From Candidatus Muiribacterium halophilum (lineage in GTDB: Bacteria; Muiribacteriota; Muiribacteriia; Muiribacteriales; Muiribacteriaceae): a stretch of DNA of 5,408 nucleotides. The notes beneath the pieces are model-generated. The model had not been told where the DNA came from. It was given only the letters and a program-made list of their open reading frames with translations, and searched no databases. The stretch spans positions 1-5,408 of the forward strand of contig JALOAD010000106.1 in NCBI GenBank assembly GCA_023228995.1, read 5' to 3'. Position numbers and translations under genes: made by a program. Every line of letters begins with the position of its first letter. The stretch's first letter is position 1. This document shows positions 1 through 5,408 of the stretch, piece by piece.

Positions 1-836
1 CTAGTTAATACAATCGGACATGAAGCTCCAACTATTATGGCTGCAATCTTAGCTTCTGCAAGAAAACTCAAAGCTTTATACAGAACATTTCCAGCTTCTA
101 TATCTGGACATAAAATAATATCTGCATCTCCAGCTACTTCAGAAATTATTCCTTTATGTTCGGAAGCTTCTTTTGAAATTGCATTATCAAGTGCAAGTGG
201 ACCGTCAACAACACAGTTTTTAATCTGATTTCTATCTGACATTTTTGCAAGCAATGCTGCATCTATTGTTGGTTGCATAGCTATATTTACTGTTTCAACA
301 GCACAAATTGCTGCAACTTTTGGTTTGTTTATACCTAAAGCTCTCATTACTTTTACAGAATTATTAATAATATCAACTTTAGCCATAATATCGGGAGCAA
401 CATTCATTGCAGCATCTGTAACTGCAACAAGTTTATGATATGTAGGAACTTCAATTAATGCAACATGTGAAAGAAGACTTCCAGACCTTAAACCCCATTC
501 TTTATTTAAAACAGCTTTAAGAAAAGTTCCTGTTGCAATCATACCTTTCATTATCATATCAGCTTTACCTTCTGATACATATTTAACAGCTTTCATTGCA
601 GCATTAAAATCATCTTTTTCATCAACAAGTTGCCAATTTGAAATATCAATGTTCTTTTCTTTAGCAATTTTTTTAATTTTTTCAACATCACCAACCATAA
701 CAGGTTCAACAATTCCCTTATTCACCGCTTCATCAACTGCAAGCATAACTTCCAAATCATGTGCACAAGCTACTGATAAAACTCTTTTTCTCACACTTTT
801 TGCTTTAGCCTGAATATCAAGCATTGTTTTTATCAT
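1..836 (-). CDS. ptb: Phosphate butyryltransferase, 3'-partial (C-terminus off the left edge)
   Basis: Catalyses butyryl-CoA + phosphate to butyryl-phosphate + CoA in the cytoplasm, the step before butyrate kinase in butyrate fermentation. The frame is open from ATG at 836 to the left edge, giving 278 complete codons. It matches remembered clostridial Ptb along its length: MIKTMLDIQ start, GKADMIMKGMIATGTFLKAV (about 87-106), LLSHVALIEV, VDIINNSVKV, KVAAICAVE, KMSDRNQIKNCVVDGPLALD (about 205-224), EVAGDADIILCPDIEAGNVLYK and the terminal PIVLTS. Family members are about 300 residues, so roughly 20 are missing at the window edge; no break is visible. A GGGGG Shine-Dalgarno at 842-846 lies 5 bp before the ATG. 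The gene starts 15 bp after coaD and looks like the fifth gene of the operon. Ptb is favoured over phosphate acetyltransferase by sequence resemblance and by the neighbouring butyrate kinase; substrate chain length cannot be read from sequence. Confidence 0.93.
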   Translation of the reverse strand, partial: MIKTMLDIQAKAKSVRKRVLSVACAHDLEVMLAVDEAVNKGIVEPVMVGDVEKIKKIAKEKNIDISNWQLVDEKDDFNAAMKAVKYVSEGKADMIMKGMIATGTFLKAVLNKEWGLRSGSLLSHVALIEVPTYHKLVAVTDAAMNVAPDIMAKVDIINNSVKVMRALGINKPKVAAICAVETVNIAMQPTIDAALLAKMSDRNQIKNCVVDGPLALDNAISKEASEHKGIISEVAGDADIILCPDIEAGNVLYKALSFLAEAKIAAIIVGASCPIVLT

Positions 837-851
837 ACTATCCCCCAAAAA

Positions 852-1331
852 CTATTTATTAAATTTCTTTTTTAAAGCTAATAAGGCAGATTCTGGAACA
901 AGACATGCTATATCACCGCCAAGTCTAGCTACTTCCTTTATTGTATTTGAACTTACAAAAGTATATCTATTATCAGCTGCAATAAACATAGTTTCAATAT
1001 CACCTGCAAGTTTTTTATTAGTATGAGCCATTTGAAATTCATATTCAAAATCTGTTGTAGCTCGCAAACCTCTAATAATTACATCACCTTTCTTTTGCCT
1101 GACATAATCAACAAGAAGTCCATCAAAACTATCAAATTCAACATTATCAAGTTTTATACTTTTTCTTAAAATATCAAGTCTTTCCTCAATTGTAAAAAGC
1201 GAATCTTTTGATTGATTAACAACAACAGCCATTATAACTTTTGAAAACATTTTTGAAGTTCTCTTTAAAATATCTAAATGACCTTCAGTGACCGGATCAA
1301 AACTACCTGGATAAACTGCAATTTTATACAT
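852..1331 (-). CDS. coaD: Phosphopantetheine adenylyltransferase
   Basis: Transfers AMP from ATP to 4'-phosphopantetheine, giving dephospho-CoA and pyrophosphate, the penultimate step of CoA synthesis in the cytoplasm. The product is 159 residues, the usual bacterial CoaD length. Visible motifs are the nucleotidyltransferase start YPGSFDPVTEGHLD (7-20, with the TxGH-type motif ending at His18), Lys42, GLLVDYV (71-77), IRGLRATTDFEYEFQMAHTN (86-105) and YTFVSSNTIKEVARLGGD (123-140), the counterpart of the ISSxxxKE signature. The ATG at 1331 is preferred to the TTG two codons upstream because it starts MYKIAVYPG, as in the family, and lies well placed after AAGGTGAT. The start overlaps the end of buk by 8 bp (ATGTATAA), suggesting translational coupling. 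The gene sits between buk and ptb, an unusual place for a CoA biosynthesis gene but one that makes metabolic sense. Confidence 0.96.
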   Translation of the reverse strand: MYKIAVYPGSFDPVTEGHLDILKRTSKMFSKVIMAVVVNQSKDSLFTIEERLDILRKSIKLDNVEFDSFDGLLVDYVRQKKGDVIIRGLRATTDFEYEFQMAHTNKKLAGDIETMFIAADNRYTFVSSNTIKEVARLGGDIACLVPESALLALKKKFNK

Positions 1332-2382
1332 ATTCAATCACCTTTTGTTTTCCTTGAAGAACTCTCTCAACACCTTGACCAAGTGCAAGAAGTTCTCCTT
1401 CACCAGGGTATAATTTCATATTTGCAATAAATGAAGTATAATTATTTATTTCATCCATAAGTATTTTATTATTAGCAATTCCACCAGTCATTACAATGTA
1501 ATCAACTTTTCCACAAAGAACAGTTGCCATTTTTCCAATTTCCTTTGCAATCTGATAAACCATTGCAGAAATAATAAGATCAACTTTTTTATCACTTCTT
1601 TTATTCATAAGATCTTTTAAACTATTTGATCCAAGATAAGCAATTAAACCGGCTTTTTTATTAACATAGTTTTTCAAATCTCTATCAGTTTCAAATTTGC
1701 CAGAAAAACATAATTTTACAAGCTGACCTGCCGGTAATCCTCCAGCTCTTTCAGGAGAAAAAGGTCCATCATCATTAGCATTATTAACATCTATCATTCT
1801 ACCATCCTTATGAGCTGATATAGAAATACCACCTCCAAGATGACATATTATAAGATTCATATCTTCATATTTTTTTTTAACATCATTCTCAAGTCTTATT
1901 GCAACAGCTTTCATATTAAGTGTATGACCTAGAGAAAGTCTCGGATTTTCAGGCATTCCAGATATTCTCGCAATATCATCAAATTCATCAACCGAAACAG
2001 GATCTGTAATATAAGCATTAATACCAGCTTCATCAGCTAATTCTTTTGCGATAATTGCAGCAAGAATCGAAGGATGATCTGCTTTTACCTCATTATTAAG
2101 ATCATATATCATCTTTTCATTAACTTGATAAACTCCGCTCACAAGAGGTTTTAATGGAGCTCCTCGTCCAGAAATAGCATCAAAGTCCGAAGATTTATAA
2201 CCTTTTTCTTTTAAAAAATCCTTAATAATCTTTGTTCTCATATCTTTTTGTTCTATAGAACGCTTGAACTTTGAAACTTGTTCACTTGAATGTTCAATTG
2301 AAAATTCATTTTGAATATTTCCCTCTGAATAAATCCCTATCTTTGTCGAGGTGGAACCTGGATTAATAGTAAGTATCCGCAT
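1324..2382 (-). CDS. buk: Butyrate kinase (acetate/butyrate kinase family)
   Basis: Converts butyryl-phosphate + ADP to butyrate + ATP, the ATP-yielding last step of the Ptb-Buk route; the enzyme is cytoplasmic. The product is 352 residues, close to the usual 355 for Buk and shorter than acetate kinase at about 400. Acetokinase/ASKHA features are seen in order: phosphate-1 loop NPGSTSTK (7-14), SGRGAPLKPL (71-80), TDPVSVDEF (126-134), SLGHTLNMKAVA (150-161), HLGGGISISAH (181-191), DDGPFSPERAGGLPAGQL (204-221), YLGSNSLKDL (249-258) and MTGGIANN (298-305). The ATG at 2382 follows AGAGG at normal spacing. The gene starts 21 bp after the MBL hydrolase stop and overlaps coaD by 8 bp at its end. 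A run of nine A residues on the coding strand (1870-1878) encodes part of VKKKYE. Some homologues prefer branched or other short-chain acids, so butyrate is the likely but not proven substrate. Confidence 0.95.
   Translation of the reverse strand: MRILTINPGSTSTKIGIYSEGNIQNEFSIEHSSEQVSKFKRSIEQKDMRTKIIKDFLKEKGYKSSDFDAISGRGAPLKPLVSGVYQVNEKMIYDLNNEVKADHPSILAAIIAKELADEAGINAYITDPVSVDEFDDIARISGMPENPRLSLGHTLNMKAVAIRLENDVKKKYEDMNLIICHLGGGISISAHKDGRMIDVNNANDDGPFSPERAGGLPAGQLVKLCFSGKFETDRDLKNYVNKKAGLIAYLGSNSLKDLMNKRSDKKVDLIISAMVYQIAKEIGKMATVLCGKVDYIVMTGGIANNKILMDEINNYTSFIANMKLYPGEGELLALGQGVERVLQGKQKVIEYV
1337..1344 (-). promoter_or_regulatory. Ribosome binding site deciding the coaD start
   Basis: The minus strand reads AAGGTGAT, complementary to the 3' end of 16S rRNA, inside the last codons of buk. 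It leaves a normal spacing to ATG at 1331. The TTG at 1337 overlaps this site and so cannot be properly served by it. This supports the shorter, 159-residue CoaD. Confidence 0.7.
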
Positions 2383-2403
2383 TATTTTACCTCTTTTAAT
2401 AGA

Positions 2404-3030
2404 TTAAACAAATGGATTATTGTTTTTTTCATAACTTATAGTAGTTTCTTCGCCATGACCCGGATAAACACTTATTTGTCCATCTAAAGTTAAAAGTTTC
2501 TTTTTAATAGATGACAAAATCTGATTATAATCACCATGAACAAAATCTGTTCTTCCAATTGATTTTTTAAAAAGTGTATCTCCTGAAAAAAGAAATAATC
2601 CCATTCTTAAACTCACACATCCTTGAGTATGTCCTGGAGTATGAATAACTTTTAATTTTATATTACCAAATTTCAAAATTTGTTTATCTTCAAGAAAATA
2701 ATCAGCTTTTGGAGATATTACAGATTTACCTGAATATATTGACATATTTTCTTTAGCATCTATAAGCATTTTGGAATCTGCAGAATGAATATATATATCA
2801 GCATTAGTTTTTTCTTTAAGATATGCATTAGCGCCAATATGATCCATGTGTCCATGAGTATTTATAATAGCTTTTAATGTACAACCTTTTGCTTGAATTT
2901 CACCAAGTATAACTTCTCCTTCATCACCTGGATCAATTACTACAGCAATTTTATTCTCAAGATCTGAGATTATATAACAATTTACATCAAGCACACCAAC
3001 AACTACAGGTGTTATAACAACATTATTCAT
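2404..3030 (-). CDS. MBL-fold metallo-hydrolase, glyoxalase II-like
   Basis: A 208-residue cytoplasmic metallo-beta-lactamase-fold hydrolase, with no signal peptide. It has the full set of metal ligands: THGHMDH (58-64, giving His59, His61, Asp63 and His64), His134 in TPGHTQG, Asp151 in FSGDTLF, and His192 in YPGHGEET. The GRTD motif at 159-162 and the NCYII segment near the N-terminus are typical of the glyoxalase II/YcbL type. At 208 residues it lacks the C-terminal helical domain of classical GloB, so hydroxyacylglutathione hydrolase activity should not be assumed; a thioesterase or other hydrolase role is equally open. The start at 3030 is chosen because GGAGGA lies just upstream and MNNVVITP begins the domain; the same frame extends back to 3096 but only reads through hpt. 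It overlaps hpt by 8 bp (ATGAATAA) and ends 21 bp before buk. Confidence 0.88.
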   Translation of the reverse strand: MNNVVITPVVVGVLDVNCYIISDLENKIAVVIDPGDEGEVILGEIQAKGCTLKAIINTHGHMDHIGANAYLKEKTNADIYIHSADSKMLIDAKENMSIYSGKSVISPKADYFLEDKQILKFGNIKLKVIHTPGHTQGCVSLRMGLFLFSGDTLFKKSIGRTDFVHGDYNQILSSIKKKLLTLDGQISVYPGHGEETTISYEKNNNPFV

Positions 3031-3547
3031 TATTTCCTCCAGTGTATTCAGCAATATATGGAAGGTTTCTATACTTCTGAGCATAATCAAGACCATATCC
3101 TATAACAAATCTGTCTTCAATATCAAAACAGCAGTAATCAACACGAGCTTCAACTTTTCTGCAATCTTTCTTATCAAGCAAAGCACAAACTTTAATACAA
3201 TTTGCCCCTTTATTTTTAAAATATCCAACAAGAAATTCCATTGTAAGCCCAGTATCAACAATATCTTCAATTATAACAATGTTTTTACCTTGAACATCAA
3301 CATCAATATCTTTTACAATCTTTATTTTTCCAGATGATCTTTTTTCATTACCATAGCTTGAAACTGCCATAAATTCAAAACTAACATTTTCTGATTTTAT
3401 GTTTTTTGCAAGTTCAGCTGTAAACATAAAAGCACCTTTTAAAATACATACTAAAATAAAATCTTTATTTGCAAAATCAGAATCAATCTGTTTTGCAACT
3501 TCTGCAACTCTATTTTTTATACTTTGTTCATCAATTAATACTTTCAT
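3023..3547 (-). CDS. hpt: Hypoxanthine phosphoribosyltransferase
   Basis: A cytoplasmic purine salvage enzyme that joins hypoxanthine (often also guanine) to PRPP, giving IMP or GMP. The product is 174 residues, normal for bacterial Hpt. Seen in order are the PPi-binding ILKGAFMF (35-42), the flexible loop SSYGNEKRSSG (63-73), the PRPP signature VIIEDIVDTGLTM (91-103, with the acidic pair Glu94-Asp95 and probable catalytic Asp98), and the purine-binding RFVIGYGLDYAQKYRNLPYI (147-166). The ATG at 3547 follows GGAG at 5 bp. It appears to be the first gene of the operon: a promoter lies directly upstream, and its last 8 bp overlap the MBL hydrolase gene. Xanthine or guanine preference cannot be separated from sequence alone. 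Confidence 0.95.
   Translation of the reverse strand: MKVLIDEQSIKNRVAEVAKQIDSDFANKDFILVCILKGAFMFTAELAKNIKSENVSFEFMAVSSYGNEKRSSGKIKIVKDIDVDVQGKNIVIIEDIVDTGLTMEFLVGYFKNKGANCIKVCALLDKKDCRKVEARVDYCCFDIEDRFVIGYGLDYAQKYRNLPYIAEYTGGNNE
3035..3040 (-). promoter_or_regulatory. Ribosome binding site of the MBL hydrolase, inside hpt
   Basis: The minus strand reads GGAGGA, a near-perfect Shine-Dalgarno, 4 bp before ATG at 3030. The same six bases are the Gly-Gly codons near the end of hpt (TGGNNE). The site fixes the MBL start at 3030 and means ribosomes finishing hpt pass directly over it. Confidence 0.8.
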
Positions 3548-3571
3548 AAAAACTCCAGCAACTTTTTTGAT

Positions 3572-3600
3572 ATTCTAACTAGAAATAGATTTTTTTTCAA
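3572..3600 (-). promoter_or_regulatory. Predicted sigma70-type promoter for the hpt operon
   Basis: On the minus strand TTGAAA (3600-3595) and TAGAAT (3577-3572) are separated by exactly 17 bp, each one mismatch from the consensus hexamer. The -10 box ends 24 bp before the hpt ATG, so the leader would be about 17-20 nt and contain just the GGAG ribosome site. AT-richness raises the chance of fortuitous matches, but spacing and position are both ideal. It would drive hpt through ptb. Confidence 0.65.
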
Positions 3601-3633
3601 CTAATAAAAGAAGAATTAATAATTAAAAATATG

Positions 3634-3665
3634 CGAAATAGCCAAGTAGCTAAATGGCGAAGTAG
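3634..3665. repeat. Four degenerate 8-bp tandem units
   Basis: The plus strand reads cgaaatag, ccaagtag, ctaaatgg, cgaagtag end to end. Taken as 16-bp pairs, aaatagccaagtag (3636-3649) and aaatggcgaagtag (3652-3665) agree at 12 of 14 positions. The block is non-coding. Function is unknown; it may be a remnant of a dispersed intergenic repeat. Confidence 0.6.
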
Positions 3666-3691
3666 ATTTAAAGCTTTTTAATTCTTTCTTA

Positions 3692-3715
3692 ATCCGACAT
3701 TCGAAATTCCACATT
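3692..3715. repeat. Degenerate 7-bp tandem units, ATTCCAC-like
   Basis: The plus strand reads atccgac, attcgaa, attccac, then att. This is a 7-bp period with the shared form AT(T/C)C(G/C)A(C/A). It lies in the same intergenic gap as the 8-bp block and close to a further heptamer pair. Non-coding and of unknown function. Confidence 0.55.
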
Positions 3716-3734
3716 TTTTTGTTATTTACTCTTT

Positions 3735-3763
3735 CCCGAACCCCGAATCCAAGATTTTCCCGA
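3735..3763. repeat. CCCGA repeats with a 7-bp pair
   Basis: The plus strand has cccgaac (3735-3741) directly followed by cccgaat (3742-3748), then a third CCCGA at 3759-3763 in the context TTTTCCCGA, which echoes TTTCCCGAA at 3732-3740. These are direct, not inverted, repeats, so they do not form a hairpin. The third copy ends 8 bp before the radical SAM stop codon, so the patch abuts the end of that gene. Confidence 0.5.
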
Positions 3764-3771
3764 TTTTATCT

Positions 3772-5408
3772 CTATTTCAAAAAATGTGTTTTTTCAATTT
3801 CATCTTTTTTGCCAAGTTTAAGTAAATACTCTATAAATTCAGAATTTTTCATAACTGGAGAATTAATATTATGACAACATGAACATCTTTTTATTTTATT
3901 AAACTCTCCTCTTAAATGAAATAAACGCCATTTAACAATCAACTCAGAATTCCATATTTCACTTAAAGATTTATTATTAACATTATCAAGTTTCATTTGA
4001 AGATCAATATCAAAACAGCATGTTGTAACCTCTCCATTCCAGTTAACAATTGGAGTTTTCCACAATGCTGGACAAGGTCTTCTAACAAAATAATCCATAT
4101 TATCTTTAACAAAAACTGAATCAGTATTAATTATTCTATCAAATGAATTATCATCAGAACTTTCGATATCTTGTATATCTTCAATATCTTCAATATCTTC
4201 AATGTTTTCAACTTCTTTTGTATCAACAGATTTTTCTTCATTATTATTAAGCAAACCTAATTCTAAAACAGTATTATAATGAAGTCTTTCTGACTCTTCT
4301 TGATCTAAACTATCAAGCCTTCTTATGTAAATTGCATCTTTTTCAAGATAAGGCCAATCCCATGTAATATAATAATCATTATCTAACTCTTTAAATTTTT
4401 CTTCCCAAAATTTCACAAAATCTTTTACTTCTTTATGATTTTCTTTCATGACAATAATTGCTACAGTTATTTTAGGATATTGGACATTTGATTTTTTTCT
4501 TTCTTTTAAAAAATACAATATATTATTTATAACATTTTCTGAAGAACCAGCTCTATGGATTTTTTTATATGTTTCTTCAACAATTGAATCGATCGAAAAA
4601 TGAACTCTTATAAAAGTATTTTCATTCATATTATCTAATGCAGAATTTTTTAATATTGTCTGAGTCTTTTTTTTGTCAAAAAGACTTCCATTTGTGTTAA
4701 TTGTAAATGATATAAATGAATTATTATTTTCATTTTGCTCAAATGCATAATCAATCATTTTATCAAAATCAGGATTCATAAGAGGTTCACCAAGCCAGAA
4801 TGGTGTAATTGTACCGATTCTAAAATTTTGTAGTGAATCTATTATATTTTTGAATGTTTCAAATTGCATAAAAGATCTATTTTTTTGCATATTTGTATCA
4901 CACATTATACATTTATAATTACAACAATTAGCAAGCTCTATTGTTAAAATAGGTAAATTATCAAAAGAATAGAATTCTATATCACTTATTTCCCATTCTT
5001 TTTCTCTTGAAAGAAACATCATTGCTTTGTAATTATAAATAACTGGAAGCTGACTTTCTTTGAATTTACCAAAAAAATAAAAATAAAAAAGTCCCCAACC
5101 TTTTACTCCAGAAGATGATAAAGCAATATCTTTGAGAACAAAGTTCATCTTTATATCACTGCATTTATATATAGCATGCTTAATGTTATTTAATACTTCA
5201 TCATTCATATAATAAAAATACTTTGATATTCTATCAATATCTTCTGAGTTAAAATCCTCAAAAAGTTTCATTATAATATTATTGATTTTTTCTAATTCAA
5301 TATTTTCAGAAGAAAAATTTTCTTTTTCAGTTAAATACTTTAATACAGCTCCTTCTGCTCTATAAGAACTGTTTTTTGAAAACTCTATAAAATAATCCCT
5401 ATATGGAA
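3772..5408 (-). CDS. Radical SAM protein with SPASM-like C-terminus, 5'-partial (N-terminus off the right edge)
   Basis: Probably cleaves S-adenosylmethionine at a [4Fe-4S] cluster to start radical chemistry; the substrate is unknown. Numbering from the Met at 5271, the core has CNYKCIMC (Cys117, Cys121, Cys124; CX3CX2C), GEPLMNP (161-167), FTINTNGSLF (189-198) and VHFSIDS (223-229). The C-terminal part resembles SPASM: Cys400 in RRPCPALW, GEVTTCC with GX4C spacing to Cys418, SLSEIWNS, and CSCC (463-466); the later cysteines of a full SPASM domain are absent. An acidic linker (about 344-375) joins the two parts. The frame stays open for another 45 codons from 5271 to the right edge, with protein-like sequence and no ribosome site before 5271, so that Met is likely internal and the protein has at least 544 residues. 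SPASM proteins often modify peptides or other macromolecules; no partner gene is visible here. It lies outside the hpt operon. Confidence 0.85.
   Translation of the reverse strand, partial: PYRDYFIEFSKNSSYRAEGAVLKYLTEKENFSSENIELEKINNIIMKLFEDFNSEDIDRISKYFYYMNDEVLNNIKHAIYKCSDIKMNFVLKDIALSSSGVKGWGLFYFYFFGKFKESQLPVIYNYKAMMFLSREKEWEISDIEFYSFDNLPILTIELANCCNYKCIMCDTNMQKNRSFMQFETFKNIIDSLQNFRIGTITPFWLGEPLMNPDFDKMIDYAFEQNENNNSFISFTINTNGSLFDKKKTQTILKNSALDNMNENTFIRVHFSIDSIVEETYKKIHRAGSSENVINNILYFLKERKKSNVQYPKITVAIIVMKENHKEVKDFVKFWEEKFKELDNDYYITWDWPYLEKDAIYIRRLDSLDQEESERLHYNTVLELGLLNNNEEKSVDTKEVENIEDIEDIEDIQDIESSDDNSFDRIINTDSVFVKDNMDYFVRRPCPALWKTPIVNWNGEVTTCCFDIDLQMKLDNVNNKSLSEIWNSELIVKWRLFHLRGEFNKIKRCSCCHNINSPVMKNSEFIEYLLKLGKKDEIEKTHFLK
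4165..4209 (-). repeat. 9-bp tandem repeat encoding an acidic linker
   Basis: Five 9-bp units run in register: gatatcttg, tatatcttc, aatatcttc, aatatcttc, aatgttttc on the plus strand, two identical and three diverged. On the minus strand they encode residues 355-369, a series of (E/Q/N)DI-like triplets. Because the unit is a multiple of three, copy-number change would lengthen or shorten the linker without breaking the frame. Confidence 0.85.

Larger units (their letters stand above)
3548..3771. other. Intergenic region with short tandem repeats and the operon promoter
   Basis: These 224 bp separate the radical SAM gene from hpt, both on the minus strand. The part nearest hpt carries the predicted promoter. 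The rest (about 3631-3765) holds patches of degenerate 7- and 8-bp repeats that are locally richer in G and C than the flanks. I see no coding region, tRNA or GC-rich hairpin with a U-run that would serve as an intrinsic terminator for the radical SAM gene. Confidence 0.75.

Noticed and set aside
37-228. 63-codon plus-strand reading frame
   Set aside because: It lies wholly antisense to ptb, has no ribosome site and no recognisable domain; it is a shadow of the real gene.
1332-1337. TTG start for coaD two codons upstream
   Set aside because: The TTG overlaps the Shine-Dalgarno itself; ATG at 1331 has correct spacing and the family's N-terminal sequence.
3031-3096. Upstream extension of the MBL hydrolase to the Met at 3096
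   Set aside because: These 22 codons overlap the hpt coding region and do not resemble the family, while GGAGGA sits directly before ATG at 3030.
3631-3681. Small plus-strand reading frame of 16 codons plus stop across the 8-bp repeats
   Set aside because: No ribosome site, very short, and its sequence is produced by the repeat units.
3668-3683. AAAGCTTT palindrome as a terminator of the radical SAM gene
   Set aside because: The stem is AT-rich with no loop, and there is no U-run following a GC stem on the minus strand; it is likely chance in AT-rich DNA.
3634-3763. CRISPR array
   Set aside because: The units are only 7-8 bp, degenerate and directly abutting, with no spacers and no cas gene in the window.

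Overview
The window comes from a very AT-rich bacterial chromosome (about 30% G+C by eye). All recognisable genes lie on the minus strand, so transcription runs from right to left. Gene content (phosphate butyryltransferase, butyrate kinase and a radical SAM/SPASM protein) and strong Shine-Dalgarno sites suggest a low-GC, probably fermentative anaerobe. The sequence alone does not fix the phylum: clostridia, spirochaetes and several uncultured gut lineages would all fit.

Reading in the direction of transcription, the right part (5408 to 3772) is a radical SAM protein with a C-terminal SPASM-like cysteine region. Its reading frame is open to the right edge, so the N-terminus lies outside the window and the Met at 5271 is probably internal. 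An acidic linker between its two iron-sulfur regions is encoded by a 9-bp tandem repeat. Next comes a 224-bp intergenic stretch (3771 to 3548) with unusual degenerate short tandem repeats of 7 and 8 bp, followed by a good sigma70-type promoter close to the next gene.

That promoter appears to drive a compact five-gene operon: hpt (hypoxanthine phosphoribosyltransferase), an MBL-fold hydrolase of the glyoxalase II type, buk (butyrate kinase), coaD (phosphopantetheine adenylyltransferase) and ptb (phosphate butyryltransferase, cut by the left edge about 20 codons before its expected end). Junctions are 8-bp overlap, 21-bp gap, 8-bp overlap and 15-bp gap, so co-transcription and partly coupled translation are likely.

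Ptb and Buk together convert butyryl-CoA to butyrate with ATP formation. CoaD makes dephospho-CoA, the precursor of the CoA that Ptb releases, and it sits between the two butyrate genes. Hpt salvages purines. The role of the MBL hydrolase here is unknown. No RNA gene, insertion sequence, CRISPR array or convincing intrinsic terminator was found. The main oddities are the intergenic repeat patch, the buk-coaD-ptb order and the repeat-encoded acidic linker.
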